From assembly GCA_028673005.1 (NCBI GenBank), contig CM054120.1, positions 56,170,057-56,234,056 on the forward strand: 64,000 nucleotides of DNA, read 5' to 3'. Of this stretch, positions 1 to 9,819 are shown in pieces; position 1 is the stretch's first letter; every line of letters begins with the position of its first letter. The DNA comes from Tanypteryx hageni. Taxonomy: Eukaryota > Arthropoda > Insecta > Odonata > Petaluridae. The notes beneath the pieces were generated by a model. The model searched no databases and was not told where the DNA came from. It worked only from the letters and a program-made list of their open reading frames with translations. Position numbers and translations under genes: made by a program.

Positions 1-485
1 GACGTAGGAATGCAGGAATAATTGAAGTTTTTTTTCTTATAGTCAAAATAAATACTATATCTAATTAAGATTGTAAATTGACAAAATAACCCAAAAATAT
101 TGGAATTTGTTATTGTTCATTGAGGTAACGGGAGACAGTATTGACTTTAAACCAAATGTGAGGCGAGTTTTATAAGTTTCTTTCAAGCAGATATTATATT
201 ACATGTTTATCTTTATATTTATACATCGACAGTGTTTTCATTTAAAATGGTTCTAAAAAAGATGTAAATCGACACATAAACGGTCAGCATTGTTCTTAGT
301 GGGTAAAGAAGGAATACATGGGGATATGGATGAAATAAAAAAAACTATTAAAAAGATACAAAATATGGTTGGGGTAACTGAGTTAACCCGCTTGGTAGAG
401 AAAAGTTTAATGAGATAATTTCCGTTTGACTCAGGTTAGGTTTGGTGAATATGATGTTAAATACCTATTGGAGGGCGAACATTAC

Positions 486-744
486 CTGCAGATGAGGTTG
501 CTGCACATTGGGGAAACATAGACTGAAATTCTTCCACATATTCATCTCTTTCTCTCATACTCATTTTGGTGAACCAAGCGCCTTGGCCGTTAATTTCGAC
601 AATGGCTACGCAAGCATCTTCACCTGAGTTTGCCTCTGTTCCAGACGAAATGTTCTCTCCGCACCTTTTGCAAAGCGTATCAACTGGAAATAGCAGTAAG
701 TGGGCAATAATTAATTTGAATATCGTGGTAGTGCATATTTTCAT
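486..744 (-). CDS. Secreted Cys-domain protein, copy 1, exon 1 only (exon 2 outside window)
   Basis: This is the first coding exon of the array's gene; the rest lies left of position 1. It encodes a short N-region (MKIC), a hydrophobic stretch at residues 8-21 and a probable cleavage near residues 22-26, so the product should be secreted. The mature part has C25, C28, C45 and C80, and ends at a phase-1 donor (CAG|GTAATG at 485). Without splicing the frame would stop after nine more codons at 457. The start is the first ATG after the predicted transcription start at 780 and has A at -3. Copy-specific residues are D22, R27 and A47. I do not recognise the family. Confidence 0.6.
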
Positions 745-776
745 ATTAAAACTCGACTGTAAGGAATTATAATGAA

Positions 777-808
777 CACTGAAAATAATTATTTACACCA
801 TATTTATG
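777..808 (-). promoter_or_regulatory. TATA plus TCAGT-type initiator of copy 1
   Basis: On the minus strand an ATAAATA box (801-808) lies about 28 nt upstream of TCAGTG (777-782, start near 780). This is the spacing expected of an arthropod TATA/Inr promoter. The leader is then about 36 nt to the ATG at 744. The same layout sits 33-64 nt upstream of every exon 1. Blocks differ: TCAGTG in copies 1, 7, 9 and 11-22, TCAATG in copies 2-6, 8 and 10. The box is ATAAGTA instead of ATAAATA above the start codons at 33084, 39009 and 41953. Confidence 0.55.
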
Positions 809-936
809 AGAAATCTGAGATCAAAATTTTAACAGAGGAAAAGACGAGATGTACAGAACAAAGACAAACGCATAAAGAAAATTTTACCAAGTCAGCATCT
901 CCTATAAACCACACATGTCCAGTTCGATCTGAGTGA

Positions 937-3704
937 TTATATTCCACGTAGAAAATGTTTAATCGGTTTAAACATTCCCTTCTTGCCGTTGTGTTCCACG
1001 TGATCTCTAAAGACCGCTTTATGGACACTTTCGTTGCCAATGTAGACACACATCGGATTTTCACCACATTGCCCTTGATAAAAAGGAATTTATATTACAA
1101 TGAATATATCTTTTATAATTTCATGAATTAAATTAATTGTAAAGTAATTTCTTGCTTTTTAACTAACATCATTGTCAATAAAACAATCTAAAGACTAACA
1201 TGAATATAATTACTGTTTATTCTACACAAAAGTATGCTGTTACTGGAAAAGTAAATTTATATGGATTGTATTCGAAAAGTCACACTCTACTGGGTTTAGT
1301 AGGGGTGACATATTTTTCAGTCTTCTGTCTTGGCAAATTTCAAGGCCGTTCTATAGTGGAGATGAATTTATAAATTCATCTAGTGTTAACATAAGCATTA
1401 GAAACAGAAAATTCTAATGTTTATTAATGCTATTTTATATTCTTAATGATATTATGACGAAGTCCGTTGCAATGTAAATTGCTTAGTGATGAATGGATAG
1501 TAACTGTGAATTTCTGACATGTTCTGGATTCATAATGGAAACGACTCCTCCTACGTCTCCTGTCTTCCGCTGCCTCCTTCATTTCCCAATCCTCGCATAT
1601 TCCAAGATCTCTATTTTTCTACTTCTTCTTTTTCTTCTTTTGATCTTACCTTCCAGTGGCCTCTTCAGATAAATTCTCTTGTTAGTATGTTCTCTTTTCA
1701 ATTAGATTTCGTTTGTTTCATGAACGGAAGATTATCCGGGCATAAATTAAATTGCCTGGATTACATTTTAGTCTCACTTACGTTCCCCTTGTTTTGCTGC
1801 TTGAGCCTTAAGTCAGTTTTTAAAGAGAACAGCTGCCTTCACCCAACTTGCATTCAAAATGTTATTCTATATCTAAGATTAATATGTTTAGCTGTATTTT
1901 CATAGATTATTCATATCTTACTAACCTTTTTTCTCAGAAGAGTTGCTAAGGCGTACAACAGCATCTCTTTGGTGTGAATGTACCTGTTTCTGCTATTTGT
2001 ATCCTTCAGCGCCCCACAAATTCTTCTAAAACGTTAAATAGTGATTAAGCAATATATCAAACGGCTTGGCTATTTAAAATTACTGTCATTAACAGTGTAA
2101 GCTTCAATCATCATTGTATATCTTAAAAAAATAACAAATACGTTTTCTCCTTAAATTCTACTACAACATTACAGGAAATCCACCAAAATTTTCAAATACA
2201 CTCACATTGGTATAATGGTTATCTTGTTACCTTGTAATATACCTCGCGTTCCGCGAATTTTTCTGCGTCGCCTCGCGTCTCAAAGGTTACGTACAAAGTA
2301 CCTTTGAATTCTGGGTTTCCAGTGAATTCGTTCTTAACATATACTCTCTGCAATAGAAAATGACAATTAGCATTATATTCCTGAATTTTAATGCACAGAA
2401 AAAATAAATTCCATTGCAAACTAAATTTCCACCATGAAAGATATATTTTTCAATACTAAAGTCTACGTCAGTAACAGAAATATAGGAAGCGTTACTTGAG
2501 GATGCATCACATTGAGTAGCATGCTATAATACTTTCTTTACAGATTTATTATTTAATTTTCGAAAAACTCGTCAAGTTTCAGGAATGTTCTCAACAGTTT
2601 ATAAAAATACTTGGTTAAAATTCAAAAAGTTAAATTAAATGCGATGAATGTTTAACTTCTATTCAATATTTAGCAAATTACTCAAGATCTTTCATGACCA
2701 AAAACCAAATAAAGTACATTTACCATGAATTGCGATCGAAAAATCGACAAAATCTAGTAAGTGGAATTTTTCAGATATAATGCAAGTCATTAGTTTTATT
2801 TTTTTGTCTTCTTAACCATCTTAGTGATACCATTATTTCGGCGATCGTATGTAGATGTAGCGAATCCATAACGATTTCTCCAAATAATAATCGAATTATT
2901 ACACTTACTTCTTCATTGGATTTTTAAATATCTTATAATGAAAATACGAAGTCGGGAGTTGGACGTAGGAATGCAGGAATAATTGATGTTTTTTTTCTTA
3001 TATTCAAAATAAATACTATATCTAATTAAGCTAGTAAATTGAAAAAATAACCCAAAAATATTGGAATTTGTTATTGTTCATTGAGGTAACGGGAGACAGT
3101 ATTGACTTTAAACCAAATGTGCGGCGAGTTTTATAAGTTTCTTTCAAGCAGATATTATATTACATGTTTATCTTTATATTTATACATCGACAGTGTTTTC
3201 ATTTAAATGGTTTTAAAAAAGATGTAAATCGACACATAAACGGTCAGCATTGTTCTTAGTGGGTAAAGAAGGAATACATGGGGATATGGATGAAATAAAA
3301 AAAACTATTAAAAAGATACAAAATATGGTTGGGGTAACTGAGTTAACCCGCTTGGTAGAGGAAAGTTTAATGAGATAATTTCCGTTTGACTCAGGTTAGG
3401 TTTGGTGAATATGATGTTAAATACCTATTGGAGGGCGAACATTACCTGCAGATGAGGTTGCTGCACATTGGGGAAACATAGACTGAAATTCTTCCACATA
3501 TTCATCTCTTTCTCTCATACTCATTTTGGTGAACCAAGCGCCTTGGCCGTTAATTTCGACAATGTCTACGCAAGCATCTTCACCTGAGTTTGCCTCTGTT
3601 CCAGACGAAATGTTCTCTCCGCACTTTTTGCAAAGCGTATTAACTGGAAATAGCATTAAGTGGGCAATAATTAATTTGAATATCGTGGTAGTGCATATTT
3701 TCAT
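937..3704 (-). CDS. Secreted two-domain Cys protein, copy 2 (reference description)
   Basis: Exon 1 is 3446-3704 and exon 2 is 937-1073, joined across a ~2.37 kb intron. The exon 1 donor is phase 1. Exon 2 begins after TTTTTATCAAG with two bases that complete a Gly codon, then reads QCGENPMCVYIGNES and ends LRGI-stop at 937-939. The joined protein is 131 residues: signal peptide ~1-24, then C25, C28, C45, C80, C89 and C95. CGEN followed by C-V-x-I occurs in both exons (28-48 and 89-98), suggesting an internal domain duplication. Exon 2 substitutions among copies are largely synonymous in this frame (H111, S102, N115), so it is probably real coding sequence. The exon 1-exon 2 join is inferred; an alternative terminal exon at 3244-3254 would give a shorter protein. 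A faint resemblance to degenerate Kazal domains is a guess. Block residues are M17, N22 and D47. Confidence 0.55.
1074..2205 (-). other. Intron segment between exon 2 and the La-like exon (copy 1; same in each unit)
   Basis: I see no convincing coding sequence here. It holds the palindrome at 1360-1381, AATAAA motifs on the minus strand near 1216 and 1418, and a pyrimidine-rich plus-strand tract at about 1600-1640. That tract keeps a long plus-strand frame open (387 nt here, 411-483 nt elsewhere, start near 1490). A minus-strand open stretch at about 1930-2030 could be an exon, but many copies have a stop in it. Confidence 0.6.
1360..1381. repeat. Perfect 22-bp palindrome, one per unit
   Basis: The core GATGAATTTATAAATTCATC equals its own reverse complement, and the flanking A/T pair extends it to 22 bp. 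It recurs in every unit about 287 bp beyond exon 2 (next copy 4319-4340). The copy near 51458 has one central change (TTAATAA) that breaks the symmetry. Its role is unknown; it could be a protein-binding site or a cruciform-forming sequence. Confidence 0.8.
2206..2347 (-). pseudogene. La-type RRM exon fragment, copy 1 (frameshifted)
   Basis: The exon follows a strong acceptor (TCATTTTCTATTGCAG) and ends at CCAAT|GTGAGT. It encodes RVYVKNEF...EFKGTLYVTFETRGDAEKF, matching the beta2-beta3-alpha2-beta4 part of the first RRM of La (SSB) proteins, where human La has FKGSIFVVFDSIESAKKF. No La motif, RRM start or C-terminal exon is found in the unit, so it is an isolated fragment in the host gene's intron. 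Its frame does not fit the phase of exon 1. This copy has lost one base near 2233, shifting the end of the frame. The other 20 copies are 143 nt. Confidence 0.6.
3129..3135 (-). promoter_or_regulatory. Second TATA-like element inside the intron, copy 2 example
   Basis: On the minus strand TATAAAA (168-174 in copy 1, same place in each unit) is followed 32 nt later by TCAAT and, ~22 nt after that, by an ATG opening a 16-codon frame, MNNNKFQYFWVIFSIY, then stop. The spacing suits a TATA/Inr promoter and the peptide resembles a truncated signal sequence. It may be a decayed first exon of a paralogous gene, or chance in AT-rich DNA. Confidence 0.3.
3244..3254 (-). other. Alternative short terminal exon (codes E-Q-C-stop), copy 2 example
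   Basis: A pyrimidine-rich acceptor (TTCCTTCTTTACCCACTAAG on the minus strand) lies 191 nt downstream of the exon 1 donor. Joining it in phase 1 adds Glu-Gln-Cys and a stop, giving an 89-residue protein. The acceptor is present in all units (copy 1: 284-294). It competes with the distant exon 2. The short product would have an odd number of cysteines after the signal region if C25 is kept, which slightly favours the long form. cDNA would settle it. Confidence 0.3.
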
Positions 3705-3895
3705 ATTAAAACTCGACTGTAAGGAATTATAATGAACATTGAAAATAATTATTTACACCATATTTATGAGAAATCTGAGATCAAAATTTTAACAGAGGAA
3801 AAGACGAGATGTACAGTACAAAGACCACCGCATAAAAAATTTTTACCAACTCAGGATCTCCTATTAACCACACATGTCCAGTTCGATCTGAGTGA

Positions 3896-6666
3896 TTATA
3901 TTCCACGTAGAAAATGTTTAATCGGTTTAAACATTCCCTTCTTGCCGTTGTGTTCCACGTGATCTCTAAAGACCGCTTTATGGACACTTTCGTTGCCAAT
4001 GTAGACACACATCGGATTTTCACCACATTGCCCTTGATAAAAAGGAATTTATATTACAATGAAAATATCTTTTATAATTTCATGAATTAAATTAATTGTA
4101 AAGTAATTTCTTGCTTTTTAACTAACATCATTGTTAATAAAACAATCTAAAGACTAACATGAATATAATTACTGTTTATTCTACACAAAAGTATGCTGTT
4201 ACTCGAAAAGTAAATTTATATGGATTGTATTCGAAAAGTCACACTCTACTGGGTTTAGTAGGGGTGACATATTTTTCAGTCTTCTGTCTTGGCAAATTTC
4301 AAGGCCGTTCTATAGTGGAGATGAATTTATAAATTCATCTAGTGTTAACATAAGCTTTAGAAACAGAAAATTCTAATGTTTATTAATGCTATTTTATATT
4401 CTTAATGATATTATGACGAAGTCCGTTGCAATGTAAATTGCTTAGTGATGAATGGATAGTAACTGTGAATTTCTGACATGTTCTAGATTCATAATGGAAA
4501 TGACTCCTCCTACGTCTCCTGTCTTCCGCTGCCTCCTTCATTTCCCAATCTTCGCATATTCCAAGATCTCTATTTTTCTACTTCTTCTTTTTCTTCCTTT
4601 AAACTTACATTCCAGTGGACCACTTCAGATAAATTCTCTTGTTAGTATGTTCTCTTTTCAATTAAATTTCGTTTGTTTCATGAACGGAAGATTATCCGGG
4701 CATAAATTAAATTGCCTGGATTACATTTTAGTCTCACTTACGTTCCCCTTGTTTTCCTGCTTGAGCCTTAAGTCAGTTTTTGAAGAGAACAGCTGCCTTC
4801 ACCCAACTTGCATTCAAAATGTTATTCTATATCTAAGATTAATATGTTTAGCTGTATTTTCATAGATTATTCATATCTTACTAACCTTTTATCTCAGAAG
4901 AGTTGCTAAGGCGTACAACAGCATCTCTTTGGTGTGAATGTACCGGTTTCTGTTATTTGTATCCTTCAGCGCCCCACAAATTCTTCTAAAACGTTAAATA
5001 GTGATTATGGCAATAGGTCAAAAGGCTTGGCTATTTAAAATTTCTGTCATTAACAGTGTAAGCTTCAATCATCATTGTATATCTTAAAAAAATAACAAAT
5101 ACGTTTTCTCCTTAAATTCTACTACAACATTACAGGAAATCCACCAAAATTTTCAAATACACTCACATTGGTATAATGGTTATCTTGTTACCTTGGTAAT
5201 ATACCTCGCGTTCCGCGAATTTTTCTGCGTCGCCTCGCGTCTCAAAGGTTACCTACAAAGTACCTTTGAATTCTGGGTTGCCAGTGAATTCGTTCTTAAC
5301 ATATACTCTCTGCAATAGAAGATGACAATTAGCATTATATTCCTGAATTTTAATGCACAGAAAAAATAAATTCCATTGCAAACTAAATTTCCACCATGAA
5401 AGTTATATTTTTCAATACTAAAGTCTACGTCAGTAACAGAAATATAAGAAGCGTTACTTGAGGATGCATCACATTGAGTAGCATGCTATAATACGTTCTT
5501 TACAGATTTATTATTTAATTTTCGAAAAACTCGTCAAGTTTGAGGAATGTTCTCAACAGTTTATAAAAATACTTGGTTAAAATTCAAAAAGTTAAATTAA
5601 ATGCGATGAATGTTTAACTTCTATTCAATATTTAGCAAATTACTCAAGATCTTTCATGACCAAAAACCAAATAAAGTACATTTACCATGAATTGCGATCG
5701 AAAAATCGACAAAATCTAGTAAGTGGAATTTTTCAGATATAATGCAAATCATTAGTTTTATTTTTTTGTCTTCTTAACTATCTTAGTGATACCATTATTT
5801 CGGCGATCGTATGTAGATGTAGCGAATCCATAACGATTTCTCCAAATAATAATCGAATTATTACACTTACTTCTTCATTGGATTTTTAAATATCTTATAA
5901 TGAAAATACGAAGTCGGGAGTTGGACGTAGGAATGCAGGAATAATTGATGTTTTTTTTCTTATATTCAAAATAAATACTATATCTAATTAAGCTAGTAAA
6001 TTGAAAAAATAACCCAAAAATATTGGAATTTGTTATTGTTCATTGAGGTAACGGGAGACAGTATTGACTTTAAACCAAATGTGCGGCGAGTTTTATAAGT
6101 TTCTTTCAAGCAGATATTATATTACATGTTTATCTTTATATTTATACATCGACAGTGTTTTCATTTAAATGGTTTTAAAAAAGATGTAAATCGACACATA
6201 AACGGTCAGCATTGTTCTTAGTGGGTAAAGAAGGAATACATGGGGATATGGATGAAATAAAAAAAACTATTAAAAAGATACAAAATATGGTTGGGGTAAC
6301 TGAGTTAACCCGCTTGGTAGAGGAAAGTTTAATGAGATAATTTCCGTTTGACTCAGGTTAGGTTTGGTGAATATGATGTTAAATACCTATTGGAGGGCGA
6401 ACATTACCTGCAGATGAGGTTGCTGCACATTGGGGAAACATAGACTAAAATTCTTCCACATATTCATCTCTTTCTCTCATACTCATTTTGGTGAACCAAG
6501 CGCCTTGGCCGTTAATTTCGACAATGTCTACGCAAGCATCTTCACCTGAGTTTGCCTCTGTTCCAGACGAAATGTTCTCTCCGCACTTTTTGCAAAGCGT
6601 ATTAACTGGAAATAGCATTAAGTGGGCAATAATTAATTTGAATATCGTGGTAGTGCATATTTTCAT
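3896..6666 (-). CDS. Secreted Cys-domain gene, copy 3 (nonsense at residue 74)
   Basis: Exon 1 is 6408-6666 and exon 2 is 3896-4032. Codon 74 is TAG instead of CAG, so the product would be 73 residues and lack C80 and exon 2. Residues M17, N22 and D47 mark the second block. The promoter is at 6699-6730 with initiator TCAATG, and the intron contains the La-like exon at 5167-5309. Confidence 0.5.
5167..5309 (-). pseudogene. La-type RRM exon fragment, copy 2 (nonsense)
   Basis: The Tyr codon in the RNP1-like strand (TLYVTF) is TAG at 5253-5255. Splice sites are intact. Confidence 0.6.
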
Positions 6667-6857
6667 ATTAAAACTCGACTGTAAGGAATTATAATGAACA
6701 TTGAAAATAATTATTTACACCATATTTATGAGAAATCTGAGATCAAAATTTTAACAGAGGAAAAGACGAGATGTACAGTACAAAGACCACCGCATAAAAA
6801 ATTTTTACCAACTCAGGATCTCCTATTAACCACACATGTCCAGTTCGATCTGAGTGA

Positions 6858-9628
6858 TTATATTCCACGTAGAAAATGTTTAATCGGTTTAAACATTCCC
6901 TTCTTGCCGTTGTGTTCCACGTGATCTCTAAAGACCGCTTTATGGACACTTTCGTTGCCAATGTAGACACACATCGGATTTTCACCACATTGCCCTTGAT
7001 AAAAAGGAATTTATATTACAATGAAAATATCTTTTATAATTTCATGAATTAACTTAACTGTAAAGTAATTTCTTGCTTTTTAACTAACATCATTGTTAAT
7101 AAAACAATCTAAAGACTAACATGAATATAATTACTGTTTATTCTACACAAAAGTATGCTGTTACTCGAAAAGTAAATTTATATGGATTGTATTCGAAAAG
7201 TCACACTCTACTGGGTTTAGTAGGGGTGACATATTTTTCAGTCTTCTGTCTTGGCAAATTTCAAGGCCGTTCTATAGTGGAGATGAATTTATAAATTCAT
7301 CTAGTGTTAACATAAGCTTTTGAAACAGAAAATTCTAATGTTTATTAATGCTATTTTATATTCTTAATGATATTATGACGAAGTCCGTTGCAATGTAAAT
7401 TGCTTAGTGATGAATGGATAGTAACTGTGAATTTCTGACATGTTCTAGATTCATAATGGAAACGACTCCTCCTACGTCTCCTGTCTTCCGCTGCCTCCTT
7501 CATTTCCCAATCCTCGCATATTCCAAGATCTCTATTTTTCTACTTCTTCTTTTTCTTCCTTTAAACTTACATTCTAGTGGACCTCTTCAGATAAATTCTC
7601 TTGTTAGTATGTTCTCTTTTCAATTAGATTTATTTTGTTTCATGAACGGAAGATTATCCGGGCATAAATTAAATTGCCTGGATTACATTTTAGTCTCACT
7701 TACGTTCCCCTTGTTTTGCTGCTTGAGGCTTAAGTCAGTTTTTGAAGAGAACAGCTGCCTTCACCCAACTTGCATTCAAAATGTTATTCTATATCTAAGA
7801 TTAATATGTTTAGCTGTATTTTCATAGATTATTCATATCTTACTAACCTTTTATCTCAGAAGAGTTGCTAAGGCGTACAACAGCATCTCTTTGGAGTGAA
7901 TGTACCGGTTTCTGTTATTTGTATCCTTCAGCGCCCCACAAATTCTTCTAAAACGTTAAATAGTGATTATGGCAATAGGTCAAAAGGCTTGGCTATTTAA
8001 AATTTCTGTCATTAACAGTGTAAGCTTTAATCATCATTGTATATCTTAAAAAAATAACAAATACGTTTTCTCCTTAAATTCTACTACAACATTACAGGAA
8101 ATCCACCAAAATTTTCAAATACACTCACATTGGTATAATGGTTATCTTGTTACCTTGGTAATATACCTCGCGTTCCGCGAATTTTTCTGCGTCGCCTCGC
8201 GTCTCAAAGGTTACGTACAAAGTACCTTTGAATTCTGGGTTGCCAGTGAATTCGTTCTTAACATATACTCTCTGCAATAGAAGATGACAATTAACATTAT
8301 ATTCCTGAATTTTAATGCACAGAAAAAATAAATTCCATTGCAAACTAAATTTCCACCATGAAAGTTATATTTTTCAATACTAAAGTCTACGTCAGTAACA
8401 GAAATATAAGAAGCGTTACTTGAGGATGCATCACATTGAGTAGCATGCTATAATACGTTCTTTACAGATTTATTATTTAATTTTCGAAAAACTCGTCAAG
8501 TTTGAGGAATGTTCTCAACAGTTTATAAAAATACTTGGTTAAAATTCAAAAAGTTAAATTAAATGCGATGAATGTTTAACTTCTATTCAATATTTAGCAA
8601 ATTACTCAAGATCTTTCATGACCAAAAACCAAATAAAGTACATTTACCATGAATTGCGATCGAAAAATCGACAAAATCTAGTAAGTGGAATTTTTCAGAT
8701 ATAATGCAAATCATTAGTTTTATTTTTTTGTCTTCTTAACCATCTTAGTGATACCATTATTTCGGCGATCGTATGTAGATGTAGCGAATCCATAACGATT
8801 TCTCCAAATAATAATCGAATTATTACACTTACTTCTTCATTGGATTTTTAAATATCTTATAATGAAAATACGAAGTCGGGAGTTGGACGTAGGAATGCAG
8901 GAATAATTGATGTTTTTTTTCTTATATTCAAAATAAATACTATATCTAATTAAGCTAGTAAATTGAAAAAATAACCCAAAAATATTGGAATTTGTTATTG
9001 TTCATTGAGGTAACGGGAGACAGTATTGACTTTAAACCAAATGTGCGGCGAGTTTTATAAGTTTCTTTCAAGCAGATATTATATTACATGTTTATCTTTA
9101 TATTTATACATCGACAGTGTTTTCATTTAAATGGTTTTAAAAAAGATGTAAATCGACACATAAACGGTCAGCATTGTTCTTAGTGGGTAAAGAAGGAATA
9201 CATGGGGATATGGATGAAATAAAAAAAACTATTAAAAAGATACAAAATATGGTTGGGGTAACTGAGTTAACCCGCTTGGTAGAGGAAAGTTTAATGAGAT
9301 AATTTCCGTTTGACTCAGGTTAGGTTTGGTGAATATGATGTTAAATACCTATTGGAGGGCGAACATTACCTGCAGATGAGGTTGCTGCACATTGGGGAAA
9401 CATAGACTAAAATTCTTCCACATATTCATCTCTTTCTCTCATACTCATTTTGGTGAACCAAGCGCCTTGGCCGTTAATTTCGACAATGTCTACGCAAGCA
9501 TCTTCACCTGAGTTTGCCTCTGTTCCAGACGAAATGTTCTCTCCGCACTTTTTGCAAAGCGTATTAACTGGAAATAGCATTAAGTGGGCAATAATTAATT
9601 TGAATATCGTGGTAGTGCATATTTTCAT
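6858..9628 (-). CDS. Secreted Cys-domain gene, copy 4 (nonsense at residue 74)
   Basis: Exon 1 is 9370-9628 and exon 2 is 6858-6994. It carries TAG at codon 74 with M17, N22 and D47. The unit is almost identical to the next one (offset 2962). The promoter is at 9661-9692 and the intron holds the La-like exon at 8129-8271. Confidence 0.5.
8129..8271 (-). pseudogene. La-type RRM exon fragment, copy 3 (frame open)
   Basis: The 143-nt frame and both splice sites are intact. Classed as a fragment because no other La exon is present. Confidence 0.55.
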
Positions 9629-9819
9629 ATTAAAACTCGACTGTAAGGAATTATAATGAACATTGAAAATAATTATTTACACCATATTTATGAGAAATCT
9701 GAGATCAAAATTTTAACAGAGGAAAAGACGAGATGTACAGTACAAAGACCACCGCATAAAAAATTTTTACCAACTCAGGATCTCCTATTAACCACACATG
9801 TCCAGTTCGATCTGAGTGA

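Larger units (their letters stand above)
2348..3445 (-). other. Intron segment between the La-like exon and exon 1 (copy 1/2; same in each unit)
   Basis: This segment holds the TATA-like element at 3129-3135, the short alternative exon at 3244-3254, a GTAAGTG donor-like site near 2908 and a 37-codon minus-strand frame over ~2815-2930 containing RYGFATSTYDRRNNG that stays open in the copies checked. A plus-strand frame at ~3240-3378 (..DEIKKTIKKIQNM..) is open in most copies but shifted in three. None is convincing as a gene. Confidence 0.5.

Noticed and set aside
566..772. Plus-strand 68-codon frame opposite exon 1
   Set aside because: Antisense shadow of the signal-peptide exon, with no promoter or splice context of its own.
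804..1067. Minus-strand frame of 81-87 codons starting VKIRCVST over exon 2
   Set aside because: It is the shadow of exon 2. Differences such as CAC/CAT, AGT/AGC and AAC/AAT are silent in the QCGENP frame but change residues here (T/M, V/A, T/M).
1216..1425. AATAAA motifs on the minus strand as the poly(A) site of the main gene
   Set aside because: They lie upstream of exon 2, inside the intron, so they cannot end the two-exon transcript; they may be chance in AT-rich DNA. No canonical AATAAA was found after the exon 2 stop.
1928..2030. Candidate extra exon after the La-like exon (frame RICGALKDTNSRN...)
   Set aside because: It is phase-compatible with the La donor, but it does not resemble La and many copies have TAA in its last codons (CCTTTTATCTCAG on the plus strand).
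2208..2218. TGGTATAATGG, a match to a Pol III box A, hinting at a tRNA-like gene
   Set aside because: No box B or cloverleaf follows, and the motif is simply the complement of the La exon end.
3732..3962. Plus-strand 76-codon frame and the 61-78-codon frame at 30332-30568 and equivalents
   Set aside because: They lie antisense to exon 2 and the variable flank. They exist only in some sub-families and are lost by small indels in others.
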